From NCBI GenBank assembly GCA_039621445.1, contig CP154957.1, forward strand, positions 40,636,011-40,700,010: a stretch of 64,000 nucleotides of DNA. The letters are read 5' to 3'. The notes beneath the pieces were generated by a model that saw nothing but the letters and a program-made list of their open reading frames with translations, ran no database searches and was not told the origin of the DNA. A program made the translations under genes and the position numbers. This stretch comes from Euglena gracilis (lineage: Eukaryota; Euglenida; Euglenophyceae; Euglenales). The stretch's first letter is position 1, and each line of letters starts with the position of its first letter. Of this stretch, positions 35,043 through 46,103 are shown in pieces.

Positions 35043-36231
35043 TTGTTTGAAGATTTCTGTGGTGTCATGTTACCACCATTGAAAGAAATCATTTTTAGTG
35101 TTTATTTCTTCGGCGCAGTCGGAACTGTTGACCACACTGACAAATTCCTACGGGAAAAGGACCACACTGACATAGTCCTACGGGAAAAAGGTCAGAATGA
35201 CCAAACATACCAACCACCCGCAGTGATAGACAGCGGTGGTCAACACCCCAAGTCACAAGAACTATGTACAAAGATCAATCGCGAATTCAGTGATGTTTTG
35301 AAACATCCTACCTATGCCCATGACATAGATCCCGCAATTCGCGGACCTTTTGGCGTCTGTAAAATCGAACTCAAAGAAGGTGCACAGCCCATGCACCCAA
35401 AATTCTTTCGCTGTTCAGGCGAAAGAGAACAAGCTCTCAATACAATGATCGAAAAACTGATTGAACGAAAATGGATCATACCCTCCGAAAGCGAGTGGAC
35501 CCCACAAGATTTTGTGTTACCCAAGCCTCCCGATGCTTCTGGAGAGAAGAAGTGGAGTCTTGTGCTGGATTACCGATACTTAAACTCACAAACGAAGGAC
35601 GATCCATTTCCGTTACCACTTATCGAAGACTTGATGACAAAACAAGCCGAAAACCACCTCTGGTCGATTTTGGACTTAGAGGATGGTTTTCACCACATGC
35701 ACTTACAACCAGACTCACAACCATACACCACATTTGTAACCTCCCGCGGAGTTTTCCAATGTTTACCAAATGGGTAAAGATGTAAAGAATGGCCCAGCCA
35801 TGTTCCAAAGAATGATACAATGTATTTTACAAGACTTACCGTTTGCAACGGTACACATTAATGATGTGCTGATTGGCACACCTCCTCCACATACAAAAAC
35901 GGGTAGTGATATCCTTCTTTTTCACTGCCTCGAAAACAAAATACGTTCCGTACTGAAAACGTTTCAAAAACATTTGCTTTTCGTCAAGGGTGCGAAAATG
36001 CATTTGTTTCGCGAAACGATAAAATTTTGTGGACACGTCCTTAACAACAGACAAAGGAGAACATCTCCAAGCAAACTTGAAGCTATAAAGAAGCGGACAC
36101 CTGAAAACATCAAGACAATCACCCATTTAAAAGGAGTTTTGGGTTTAGCGCAGTATTACGCGATTTACATGAAGGATTTCGCGAACATCGTGGTGCCACT
36201 GACGCGACAACACAAAGGTACAATGCGATGA
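35043..36231 (+). pseudogene. Ty3-D reverse transcriptase
   Basis: FGVCKIELKEGAQPMHPKFF, PQDFVLPKPPD, LVLDYRYLNSQTKDDPFPLP and SILDLEDGFHHM match the Ty3 RT fingers and palm. A stop at 35775-35777 interrupts GVFQCLPNG. The second frame carries VHINDVLIG, where Y-x-D-D has become IND, so catalysis is lost. Thumb sequences follow (FCGHVLNNRQ, LKGVLGLAQYYAIYMKDFA). Confidence 0.85.
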
Positions 36232-36309
36232 TACAATGTGAGAATCGCCAACGACAGTTGAAGAATTGATGTTTTAGAATGTTGTACTTGACATTGCTGA
36301 CCTGTACAA

Positions 36310-36760
36310 ACCATAGGTACTGGAGGTGGACAGCAGTGACTATGCTGTCGGCGGTGTGTTGAGTCAACGTAACTCGTCCAATGAATTGCGCCCTGTAGCA
36401 TTCTTCAGCAGAAAGCTACAAGGTGAAGACGGAAAATGACAAATCAAATGGATCATACGAGAAAAGAAGGCGTATGTCATTGTCCTTATCATACAAAAAT
36501 TCCGAAGTCGGGTCGCCAATTCACTCGTACAAATACTAGTGTTGAAAGACCATGAGTCTCTCCAACACTGGTACACCGAAAACTTGAACAAAGGCATGAC
36601 CTCAAGTTGGCCGAAGATGTCGTTGGCACGACTTTTTGAGTCCATTTAACCTGGTGGTAATTTATACACCAGGTCATACTCAAAACGTCGCTGACACACT
36701 TTCCCGTGCACCCTGGCATTACCCTGGTAACCCTGAAGAGGGTGATGCCACGTTCCACGG
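36310..36760 (+). pseudogene. Ty3-D RNase H
   Basis: [16 protein letters not shown] gives the first catalytic Asp (about 36330). [26 protein letters not shown] and VIYTPGHTQNVADTLSR complete the Ty3-type RNase H. It is interrupted by stops around 36440 and 36648. Confidence 0.8.
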
Positions 36761-36916
36761 AAGTCGCGAAGCCGACGAATTCGCAAGGTGCGCGGACGCT
36801 GCTGACAACCTACTTGACAACTTTCTTATTTCGTGGATTTTACGGGGGATGCCGATAGCCCCCGTACGGGTAAAACGACAACGCGGCAGAATGCCGGGCC
36901 CCCACCGAGTTACGTA

Positions 36917-37760
36917 AGGGTAATTTGGTTGAGAATTATACCTTATCGCCTTTACGTTTGATTTTCCGGAATGATACAGGTTACAAGTACTGCATGCCCT
37001 GTGACTTAGTTGATGACGTACTTTTATGTTATCACAACAAAGGTCACCCTGGGGCCACCAAACTTCTTTCTTTGGTGGGTCGCATGTACTGTACATCCCT
37101 GACCGAAAAAGATTTGTACAAGCGCTGTTTACAAATTTCACAACGGTGCCAAATTTGTCATGTTTCCTCCCCCCCCCCCCCGGTACGTTGGATTTCTTCC
37201 CAGTTCCAAGTGACATTTTTACATCCCTCTGCATGGATTTTCTGGAACTTGAACCTTGCAAAGGAACAGATGACAAAATTTACGATTACATTCTTGTTGT
37301 CGTCTGTCGGCTGAGTGGGTACATTGTAGCCATTCCATGCCAGAAAGCAGGGTTGACAGCACAAGTATTGGCACAAATGTTTTTAGAAAGATGCATTTGC
37401 TTCGTGGGTTTACCGAATGAAATCGTGAGTGATCAAGACCACTTGATTTCTTCTCGATTTGTTTACAACTATTTGAGGTTTACTCGGAATTGAGCAGCAT
37501 TTTACTAGCATTTATCATCCAAAAGGAAATGGTCGCGCTGAAGCGGCAGCGAAAGCTGTAGTTAACATGCTACGACTTTCACTGGCCGAATCGCACACTG
37601 CCTGGCTACAAGAATTACCCCGGTGTGTATTTTATATCAACACTTTACCGGGTCAGACATTACAATACTCACCGTACAAAAACGTCTTCGGACGAGACCC
37701 CCAGCCATGGGCGACATCCCGTCAGAACGACCCGCTCGTTCTAGCGTGAGTTGCGAAACA
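36917..37760 (+). pseudogene. Ty3-D integrase
   Basis: The zinc domain is YHNKGHPGATKLLSL...CLQISQRCQICH. Core fragments follow in three frames: SLCMDFLELEPCKG with the first Asp, NEIVSDQDHLISS with the second, and HPKGNGRAEAAAKAV with the Glu. YSPYKNVFGRDPQPW matches the region after the core. Frameshifts lie near 37170 and 37490. Confidence 0.8.
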
Positions 37761-38103
37761 TGGTTCTCTGAAGTGGAATAACTGCGCACGGGTGTGCAAA
37801 AGCGCGTAGTCGCTATACACTTACAAAAACAAAAACAATTCTTACAAGGTTACAGATCACCGATATACAATCCAGGTGACCGCGTGTGGATTCGGAACAT
37901 TAGAACCTGCACGCAATCCACGAGGTTGGACCCCCTCTGGATCTGAAAATGTGAGATCCTCGATCGGTTGGGTACAAGTGGGCGCTACAAATTCGCTTTA
38001 CCCAACGGTGTCGATTACGTGCACATGGATGACTTCATACCATACCTGACTCCACCAAACGGTAAAGCGATACCCTGCCTCTACTTCAAACCACGGTCAA
38101 AAC

Positions 38104-38262
38104 TGCCTGAGACAGATGATTTTGTCGTTGACAAAATCCTCGACCACAAAGTAGACAGGGGTATAGGAAGGTGCGGTGGAAAGGTTATGGTCCCGAAAAG
38201 GACACCTGGGAACCTGCAACTAGTTTTGTTGGCTATATCTAGCAAGACTGGAAACTATGGAA
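38104..38262 (+). pseudogene. Ty3-D chromodomain
   Basis: DDFVVDKILDHKVDR and, one frame over, VRWKGYGPEKDTWEPATSF give the full chromodomain pattern with the W-E-P motif. One frameshift near 38165 separates the halves. It lies directly 3' of the integrase, as in other chromoviruses. Confidence 0.8.
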
Positions 38263-38585
38263 CAAACGAAACAACATTGACATTTCTGTAAATACTTTCT
38301 AGCGGATACTGTACAAAGCTGTCCAAGATTTGTCCATAGCATGGACTTTCGACAAAATGTATTATGGGCGGATGCCAAACCATTTTGTCACCAGAGAAGG
38401 ACTGTTCGCTAAAGGACTACGGCCCTGAGCCATATATTTTAAACACTTGGAGCTACAATATCGATTTTATAATTAGTGCAAACATACAAATGTTTTTGTG
38501 TGTTTGCACACTTGGTTGCATGCGTACAATGTTACCGTACAATGCCTTAATTCTCTGTTTCCCCACAGCTCAGTACTTGCTCTTA

Positions 38586-40470
38586 TTTGCTTTCTCTCAA
38601 GATGGATGCTGGAGGAAAGGGAACTGGTACCCCATCCTCCCAACCGTATGTTCCCACTGGACAACCTCCTACGGGAGTACCCCCTCACCCACAAACCTCC
38701 TTGGTGAGGACGAGGACTTGCACTCCCCCGTGGAGGGCAAGTCCCCGTTCGGCACGTACAAGCTGCTCCGGCAGCAAGGCCCGTAGTGGCAAATCCCCCA
38801 GTGACTCAACATGCGGTTACGCATGTTGCTCCAGTGCAAACTACACTTGGTGGCTTACCATCTCAAACAATGATTCCACAAGAAACGGAATCTGCCTTTG
38901 AACAATTTGCGGTGCCGCAACCGCGGCCCCCAAGGAGATACGATATGCCAGTAGTAGTAGCCAACGCGCTGCTTTTGCGGAGGTAGAACAACAATACGTC
39001 CAATATGAACAACGACAATTGGCTGAACAACTGCGTAGTCATTATTACCCTGCACAACTTCCACAAGGGCGGTATGCCGCACAACCCCCACAAGGGCAGC
39101 ATGCCACACAACCAGAACCTCAAAGGCAGTATGCTGCTCCCGTGATGCCTCGGTTCCCCAAGTACATGGGTGAACTGACAAATGGCCTCAACGGATACAA
39201 TTCGTAACCCTCTGCGCATCTGCGCAGAGGACAGATCGGATCCCTTCATCCGAGTGACGTGGGATTCGTACTGCCGACAACTGCTTGCAATCGCCAACAA
39301 ACCTATCGCCACCTTGGACATGTGGTCCCAGAGTACGATAGCAGGTACAATCTTCTTCCAACCCGGGGGATCCGGATTTCCAGACAATGCAACCCTCAGG
39401 GACCTGGGATACCTGGTCCTGCTGTGCTCCGCGGAGTGCAACCTTTAGATGCTTACGCGGAACACATGCGCCGCTATACTCCTGAACTCACAGAAAGTGA
39501 GATGGGTGATGTCCAATGCAAGAACCAATATACTTACCACAATAACGTTTTTCCTCTCCCCCACGCATGCCGCCTACCCAGAACTGGGAGGTTGGTATGC
39601 AATGACAACACGATGTGGAGGCCGAAGAGCCATACGATGAGACCTGTACCGACGAGATGGCCGAAGAGCCTTATGACGAGTATACAACAGCAGAACCTGA
39701 GCCGGACTATACCATTGAAACTGACGAACCACCTCAACCACCACAACCCGTACAAATTCAACAATCTGCACAATCTCAATCACAACCACCGACACCGACA
39801 CCCCCCGCCGTACCGCTGCCGGAACAGACAGCGATACCGGTTGTCGCAGAAAACTCCTTGCGTCCTGTAGGGGACAATATTCACTATGAACGTGTGCCAC
39901 AATCTGGGTATTTCGCTTGTACAACCAAAGGCGAACAATACCTTCCCCTCGAAAAAATTTACGAACCTGGGTCCCATTTGGGAGCGATTAATGTAAAGGG
40001 AGTGATAATGGTTGGCATTTGACCAAACTCCAAAATTTTGGGTATACCCACCTGGCGACCACCCGAAGTTTTGCGTGTGAATGCACCACCACATCCACCT
40101 GGTCCAACTCGCTTCAGCGTCGAAACGTGTGCCGCATGTAGCTCAACCTACTCCGGCACCACAAACAAAACCGGTACAAGCAGTTTCAACTGCACCATCA
40201 ACATCTACTCTGCCTGCCGCATCAGCAGCAGGTTCAAACCAACCTGTACCTATACAAAGAACAGGACACCCTGCTCAAGCCGTGTAATCTACAATTCCTG
40301 TTCGAGAACCTCCTGTTACGACACCTTCACAACCGGCTTCGGCTGGACAGACACAAACACCTGTTGAACCGGGATAACCTTTCTCGGGTCAACGCAGGTT
40401 TGAGTCGCCAGCACAACGCGCCACCTACAAGGAAGCTCTACAACATTTGACGGCCCCAGCATAACCTTAC
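38586..40470 (+). pseudogene. Gln/Pro-rich frames 3' of Ty3-D, origin unknown
   Basis: Successive frames encode Gly/Thr/Pro-rich (38602), Gln/Tyr-rich (QYEQRQLAEQLRSHYYPAQL, about 39006) and acidic/Pro-rich stretches (39615-40022), then APQTKPVQAVSTAPS. They could be a Gag N-terminus of another element, an extra 3' ORF of Ty3-D, or decayed host exons. I see no enzymatic motif. Confidence 0.35.
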
Positions 40471-40628
40471 AACGTTGACGCACCGTGGACCGGAGTTTGC
40501 AACACCACCACAAACACGTCCAACGCCAGACATGAAACGTCGTCGTTTGGGCGACGACGCACAAAGCGCGCAGACGCAACGTGATCGTCAGGACAGCGAT
40601 GACCTGCCGATCCCGCCCAACGTACGTG

Positions 40629-41215
40629 GCCTCGCAAGGACAAAGTGCGGAGCCCGAGGTGTCCAGGAGGTACCAGGGTGGTTGACCGAAAAAAAATTGA
40701 CCGCCCAAAAGACAAAGCGCCTCTCCCTTTCTCTGGACCCCCCCCATTCGCTTGGCAGCAGGAGGGGACACCTTTCCACCTGAACCCCGCAAAGACTTTT
40801 AATGTTGAACTGGGGGATCAGTTGGACCTACTATTGGGGGTCAAGGTGGGGGAAATTTTTTCGGTTCCTTGAGGACAAAGCTGGGAGTTCCAAGCAGGCT
40901 GCCTAAATGTGATGCCCAAAATTTTAATGTCAGTCATGAAGACATTCGAAAAACGTTGGAGGAAAAAAAGAATCCAGGTTTTCATTTATCTGGACGACAT
41001 TTCATTGGGCAGTAGCTTGCAAAATCCCTTGAACAGGGTTGCCCAAAAAAAAGAGGAAGGGGTGCCGACACACGAGGGGGCTCGGCTTGGACACTCCCCC
41101 CGCGCATCACAAATCTTTAAAAAAAAACTCTGGGGTCCATCCTTGGAATTGGGGGGGATTGCCTGAACCCCCCTCCGGTCCAGGACGGTGGGGAGGGGCA
41201 GCCCCCCCCCCAAAT
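40629..41215 (+). mobile_element. DIRS fragment with RT remnant
   Basis: 40629-40675 matches the terminal-repeat end of the large DIRS (AAAGTGCGGAGCCCGAGGTG). About 40870-41030 encodes SWEFQAGCLNV, VMKTFEKRW and FIYLDDISLG, the same RT blocks as in the DIRS at 44330-44430 but on the plus strand. Large internal deletions and stops show a dead remnant. Confidence 0.75.
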
Positions 41216-41324
41216 AAACAATGCGAACTCCTTATCGAACCCTGTACACCCCCACACAAAACAAACACTGAGCTAAAACCAGTCCGCGATTTAGTGCGCA
41301 TGGCAACGTATCTGTGAAACATTA

Positions 41325-41430
41325 ATTTCTTTTTGGTGACACACATGTGATACAATAAAAAACTTTTGGTGGTACGTATGTGATACATTAAAAATTTTGG
41401 CGATACACACGTGATGCACAATTTTTTCTG
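41325..41430. repeat. About 37-bp tandem repeat (ACACATGTGATAC type)
   Basis: Three units share TGGTGATACACATGTGATAC followed by an A/T-rich stretch ending ATTTTTGG. Units of the same type, in the same orientation, occur at 59345-59470 on the other side of the DIRS element. Confidence 0.65.
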
Positions 41431-41492
41431 TTGAAAAATATAGTAAAAGCTGTGAAGCATAAATTGAAGGTGAAAAATTTGCAGGTAAACGT

Positions 41493-41596
41493 AAGATGGC
41501 GCTCACCCTGGCTTTAGGCGCTCAGGTTCCCATGGCTGCTCTTTCCCCCACTTCCATGGTGCTCACCTGCCTGTAAAGAAAGGCGCCCGCCATCTT
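41493..41596. repeat. Small inverted-repeat unit, possibly MITE-like
   Basis: AAGATGGCG at 41493 is matched by CGCCATCTT ending at 41596, a perfect 9-bp inverted repeat around 104 bp. No target duplication or second copy was found, so a chance hairpin is possible. Confidence 0.3.
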
Positions 41597-41733
41597 TTAC
41601 CATTTTTGAGGCACGCGCAGGGTTTTCTCTTTGGGTGGGTCCCTGGCTGACATATTTTTTTTAGTCAGCAGCTTCCCGGCCGCCATTTTTCAATTCTACG
41701 ATGTTCTTTTCGGGCGGGCAGTGTCACTTTCAA

Positions 41734-41893
41734 TCGTACTCCCTCGAGGAAAACCGACCAGGGAGGAAGGGACACCGAGGGCGAAGCACAAAGACCTTGT
41801 GAGGCCATGCCTTGCTCGCCGGCGGTGTTGTTTGGATTGTGATGCGTTGGGTTAGGAGTCCCTGCTTAGTGCCGCCTCGCCGGAGTTGGCTGA
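41734..41893 (+). repeat. DIRS left inverted terminal repeat
   Basis: Positions from about 41806 to 41893 are the reverse complement of about 58679-58775 with few mismatches (for example GTGTTGTTTGGATTGTGATG). The outer part, 41734-41806, is the reverse complement of 42034-42095 in the internal region. Confidence 0.9.
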
Positions 41894-42033
41894 CGATGTG
41901 GCTCCGACGTGGCGGCTGCGTCGCTTTCTCTTTCTCCTCGGGGGGGTCTCCCCCCTCTCCCCCCCCCTGGCCCCCATTTTCTGCTAACCGAGGGCTTTTG
42001 AACACAAACTTTCTTTTACGGGTGGGGGGGTCT

Positions 42034-42142
42034 GGCTCACAAGGTCTTTGTGCTTCGCCCTCGGTGTCCCATCCTCCCTGGCGCGTTTGCCTCGAGGGAG
42101 TACGAGACACCTCGGGCTCCGCACTTTGCCCTTGTGAGGCCA
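42034..42142 (+). repeat. DIRS internal complementary region
   Basis: The first part (to about 42099) is complementary to the left outer end. The second part (GACACCTCGGGCTCCGCACT onward) is complementary to the right outer end at 58766-58803. The two meet at about 42097-42101 as they would in a closed circle, which is how this region is thought to template the ends during replication. Confidence 0.88.
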
Positions 42143-42157
42143 GATTGTGCACTGAAA

Positions 42158-43063
42158 TTAGGGGGGCCAGGGCATTTTCCAGGCACCTTGGGCACCAAGT
42201 CGCTGGTAGTGGGCTGTAAAAGCCTCCACCCCCCTCCATTGGCCAATCTCACAAGCTTCTTGGGCAGAAAGGCCGAATTTTTTGAGTAAACCAACTCCTG
42301 CCCCTCTGGTGGAGTGTGCCCCCCAAACCTGGGGGGGTACCCCATGTTTGGCCAAAAAATATTTAGTGATCGAAGCAATGGTGTCTGCACCAATTGGCTT
42401 AAAAGGGGGTTTTAATGAAATCAGAAGGGCCCCCCCAGGTCTGACAAATGACCTTGTTGCTGCAACATATGCCATCATCAAATGAAACGGGCTTATTTGG
42501 GGGCATTGTGGAATGGACACAACTCTTTCCCATTTGTGGAATTTTTGGCCTTTACGCCTAATGTTAATATAGGGCGCCTTGCCCAACACACTGGTTGTGC
42601 GTTTAATTCTCTCCAAATCTGAAGATCTGTATAAACACAGGATTCGTGAGCAAAAAATAAGCTGTTTGCGCAATGTACACATATCAGTGGGGAAGGGGTC
42701 CTTGGCCAGCCCCAGGAGGATTGGGAGGGGATCCCAAAATGCACCATATTTTTCCAGATTTTGGTTCCAAAGCCTTTTGTAAGGTGCCAACATGGTGTGG
42801 AATCTCAATCCACCAAACCAAGGAAGCAAAAGCATGGCACTGTATGCATTACGTGCCTGGGCCTTAGAAAATTGAAATAATTGTACCAAAGCATCAGCCA
42901 CTTGGTCAGTTGTGGCTTCAGGGGGGGGTACCCCCATTTTTTGCAAAATTACCCATAACAGCGTGAAAGCACTTTGATACGGTTTCACACTGGGGTTTTT
43001 TCCCAGGAAATTTTCAATGGTCTGATTTTGTATTTGTTTCCCCTCCAGGATTTGCCTGAGCAA
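42158..43063 (-). CDS. DIRS tyrosine recombinase
   Basis: A 301-codon intact frame. The C-terminal catalytic block reads WGAHSTRGAGVGLLKKFGLS then WRGVEAFTAHYQRL. This supplies the H-x-x-R pair and the nucleophilic Tyr of the lambda-integrase family; the upstream Arg probably lies in the RSSDLERIK region. An N-terminal helical core-binding domain (FGGLRFHTMLAPYKRLW) precedes it. It would insert the circular DNA copy by strand exchange, replacing a DDE integrase. It overlaps the RNase H frame end and stops just before the internal complementary region. The start codon is not certain. Confidence 0.88.
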   Translation of the reverse strand: MLRQILEGKQIQNQTIENFLGKNPSVKPYQSAFTLLWVILQKMGVPPPEATTDQVADALVQLFQFSKAQARNAYSAMLLLPWFGGLRFHTMLAPYKRLWNQNLEKYGAFWDPLPILLGLAKDPFPTDMCTLRKQLIFCSRILCLYRSSDLERIKRTTSVLGKAPYINIRRKGQKFHKWERVVSIPQCPQISPFHLMMAYVAATRSFVRPGGALLISLKPPFKPIGADTIASITKYFLAKHGVPPQVWGAHSTRGAGVGLLKKFGLSAQEACEIGQWRGVEAFTAHYQRLGAQGAWKMPWPP

Positions 43064-43064
43064 A

Positions 43065-43823
43065 TCATGCAGAGAAGGGGCCCTCTGGGGGGTGGCATTT
43101 TTCCCCCCTGCAGTTTTTGAACATGCCCCTGTAGGGGGTGATTTTCAGGCAGGGGGTCCCTGGCACTTTCATCTTTATTAATTGGGACCACCATGTGGCT
43201 GAATCCCAATAAGGGGTGACCATCAAAACTTTGGTGTGGGGAAATGCTTTCAGTCTGGGGAGAAATTTTTGAATTATTGACCAAGGGGGGTTGGCATAAA
43301 GTCTCCCCATGTTGTCCAGTGGACATTGCAATGCGTCCACTGCTGTTGCCTCCCAATGGGGCCACCTGGCCACAAATTTGGGCAGTTGCTTGTTGCCTGG
43401 GGAGGCAAATAAATATGTTTCCAACTGGATGAAATTTTGGAAATACTGCCTTAGCCACTGAAAAAGTTGTTGGTCTAGGGAGTAATCCCCCCTGTCCATT
43501 TCCCACCTGCTGATCGGGTCTGCTAGGCATTTGTCTGATGGAACCCAATTTACTTGAAGGTTTATGTTGTGCTCCATGCACCATTTGAAAAATGGTCGAA
43601 GCATTTTGTTGAAGGGGTCTTTTCTGCCCCCACCTTTTGTCAGGGAATAGAAAATTACCTGATTGTCTACTGACAGGGACACGGTTTCCCCTGGTTTGCT
43701 TAAACTTTTCACTGTGATGATTGCTGCATGCAATTCTTTGACGTTTATATGTAAAATGGAGTTTTCTCTCCAAAATTCCTGGATAATGCTTCCAGTGTGG
43801 ATGTCTAGCCCCCCCCCCCCCAC
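43065..43823 (-). CDS. DIRS RNase H and C-terminal domain
   Basis: An open frame containing NVKELHAAIITV (Glu), VSLSVDNQVIFYSL (Asp) and KCLADPISRWEMDRG (Asp), the DIRS-type RNase H. It continues through NKQLPKFVARWPH and LMVTPYWDSATWW, a C-terminal block common in DIRS pol proteins and related to Dam-like domains, here without an NPPW signature. It is separated from RT by a frame break near the G-run at 44141 and a C run at 43810. Confidence 0.8.
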   Translation of the reverse strand: MGGGGLDIHTGSIIQEFWRENSILHINVKELHAAIITVKSLSKPGETVSLSVDNQVIFYSLTKGGGRKDPFNKMLRPFFKWCMEHNINLQVNWVPSDKCLADPISRWEMDRGDYSLDQQLFQWLRQYFQNFIQLETYLFASPGNKQLPKFVARWPHWEATAVDALQCPLDNMGRLYANPPWSIIQKFLPRLKAFPHTKVLMVTPYWDSATWWSQLIKMKVPGTPCLKITPYRGMFKNCRGEKCHPPEGPFSA

Positions 43824-45291
43824 GCATGGGTGGTGCTGTCTGAGTGCAACACTCTGGCTGCATTTAGGGAACGGTCTGCCCCCCCCAGGTGTCCAGCAGA
43901 AGTTTTATTTCCCGTAATTGGGTTTTTATGTCTTGAGAAATGAGGTGCTTTGAGTCCCAGGGGACTGCAGAATTTGTAACGAGAAAAATGGCCAGAGAGT
44001 CTGTGAAAGCCCTTAAAAATGGCAGGGCCATTAGGTTGCACCTTATTTGTCCCAAAATGGAAGCTAGCTGCCTTTTTGACATGTAATCATTTTTCACTAT
44101 TTTCCCCAGTTCCTCCTTTATTGTCTTGACTTTTTTATGGGGGGGGGCACTTTCAATTTTCCTTCCTGAATGTTTAGTTGAAAGCCCAGATGATTTACAA
44201 CTTGGGTGGGTTGCAGGGTTGATTTTTCGACATTTATTTTGAACCCTGAGTTTAATAAATCTTTTGTCACTGTGTTCAGATGACTTTGCAAAATGTCTTG
44301 GGTGGGAGCAACCAGTAAAATGTCGTCCAGGTATATAAACACCTGGATGCCCCTTGTTCTCCAAAGTTTTTCGAACGTTTTCATAACCCCCATGAAAATC
44401 TGGTGCACCACGTTTAGGCCAAAACAGCCTGCCTGGAATTCCCAGGTCTGTCCCCCCACCTGGTGTCTTAAAAAGGGCCTGAGGGCTGGGTTTACTGGGA
44501 TGTGAAAATACTCATCCTTCAAATCGATTTTGGCTGCCCAGTGGCCTTTTTGTAAAACAAGAAAAATGTTCTGGGTATGATCCAGTTTGAAGGGTTGTAC
44601 TTGGAAATGTTGATTTATTTCCCTGCAGTCGCTGACCATTCTCCACTTTATTGCCCCCCTTCTGGTTTTGATATCAAAAACCAGGGGATTAAATGCTGGG
44701 TTTTGGAATTCCCCACTCTTTTTACTGAACCAGTTTTTTTGTAGTCCAGAAGAATTTTTTCTGCCTGGTTCAAATCCAGGTTGGCTCTGGTCTTTGGGTG
44801 GGTGGACAATTTGGGGGGATTTACCCAGGGGGGTTGAATGCCATTCTTGATGAGCTGACAGGTTGCTGGGGGTGCATTTTTCTGCCACCATTTTAAGCTC
44901 CTTTGGAGTCTTTGATGCAGGGGGGTGTCTCCCCATTGTTTCTCCTTTGCATTTATCATTTCCGGAAATGGATTTTTGGGGGGCTGGGTTGGGGTTGTTG
45001 GACATGGGACAGCCCCTAGAGCCCCTAGGGATTGAGCATTTTGCAAATTTAGATGATTCTGGGGGGATGTGCATGCATGCTCTCCCTCTCTCCTCACACT
45101 CTCTCTGGAGGATCTTGTTGTTGGGTTTCATACCATAAGGCTTACTGCCCCTGTGTTGCTTAACTGGCCTCCTTGCGGTTGATGTGGTTGGGTGCCCCCC
45201 CCTTGACAAATTCACTTTGGAATGAAGAACCGTAAATGCTTTTAGGGGTTCTCCCCCTTCCACCTGATCCTCCTTGAGGGAAACTGGGGTT
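43824..45291 (-). pseudogene. DIRS reverse transcriptase, frameshifted
   Basis: The main frame (45263-44118) carries an N-terminal linker, then IKWRMVSDCREINQHF, AAKIDLKDEYFHIPVNP, WEFQAGCFGLNVVHQIFM and the catalytic FIYLDDILL (YLDD at 44322-44333). The frame is lost at a long G run near 44141, and the connection domain continues in other frames to 43824. Upstream, the coding sequence was interrupted by Ty3-A at 45291/45292. Confidence 0.85.
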
Positions 45292-46092
45292 TGTTTACCG
45301 GGTTCGCCACCCCCGGACTGCCGGTCGCCCCCGCGACCGCCGAGTCCCTTCGGGCCGAGGGCCCCGGGGGGTCCTCGCCGGTGGGGAGGACTTCCGACAG
45401 CAGGGGGGTGGGTGTTTCCGGGGTGGGGCCTGCGCTTTCTCCGGGGTTTGGTGGGCTCAAGTCAACCCCCGTTTGTTCACCCAGGTGGTTTCCCCACCCC
45501 CAGCCGGTGCGTAGGATCGTTTTTTGAACGGTTTCCGAAAACTTAGTGAAAACTGAAAAATCTGCCATTTTGATGTGAAAACCTCACTTCTCTCTCTCTT
45601 GCACACCTTGATGGCAAACCAACCCAAAGGCCAACCACAAACCAACCCACTTTGGGACTTTGGGACCTTGAATTGAGAAACTGAAAACTGTGAAATGTGC
45701 AAACTTTGGAATGTGCAAACCTGGGGTAAGGAGTGGTCGTCGGAGGCGAAGACGGAGGTGAAGATGGCGGGGATATAGGGAGGTGGGCGGTGGTGTTAAA
45801 GGCTCCTTCACAACAATTGACTTCAATAGATCAATGACCAACAATGAAACTCAACTTGATACTCCGATTCAAAGTCCAAATGACAAATTCAACTTCGAAG
45901 TATCCCTTCTTGCCAAATATTGGGGAAAACCCCTCAAGTTCTGTGAAAAAAAACAAATTCGAAGGCGCTTCGAAATTTGACCCGCTTCCAATTTAAGTCG
46001 CGGGTTTTTTTAACTGATTGGCTGTTAGCCGCGACTTTGAAATTTGCGCCTTCTGGCAATTTTTGGCTGCCGGCGCAAGCCGGCGGCCGACA
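45292..46092 (-). repeat. Ty3-A 3' LTR
   Basis: Same length and nearly the same sequence as the 5' LTR. It repeats the first 92 codons of gag as a short frame (45568 down to 45242) that runs on into DIRS sequence. Confidence 0.95.
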
Positions 46093-46103
46093 CCCCCTCC
46101 CTT
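46093..46103 (-). promoter_or_regulatory. Ty3-A polypurine tract
   Basis: AAGGGAGGGGG on the minus strand abuts the TG of the 3' LTR, the expected place for plus-strand priming. Confidence 0.85.

Larger units (their letters stand above)
28896..40625 (+). mobile_element. Ty3-D: AT-rich decayed chromovirus, plus strand
   Basis: Order on the plus strand: Gag with long coiled coils (part inverted), capsid, one CCHC knuckle, aspartic protease, RT, RNase H, integrase, chromodomain, then Gln/Pro-rich frames. Every domain is broken by frameshifts or stops. It is a different lineage from Ty3-A/B/C: it has a normal CCHC knuckle and I see no methyltransferase. No LTRs could be defined. The limits are set by the end of Ty3-C homology and the start of a DIRS fragment. 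Confidence 0.75.
41216..41733. other. Spacer between DIRS copies
   Basis: No coding sequence is supported. It contains short direct repeats at 41325-41430 and a small inverted-repeat unit at 41493-41596, listed separately. The rest shows no recognisable feature. Confidence 0.5.

Noticed and set aside
39574-39924. Minus-strand valine-rich frame
   Set aside because: Antisense of the Gln/Pro-rich plus-strand frame; no independent support.
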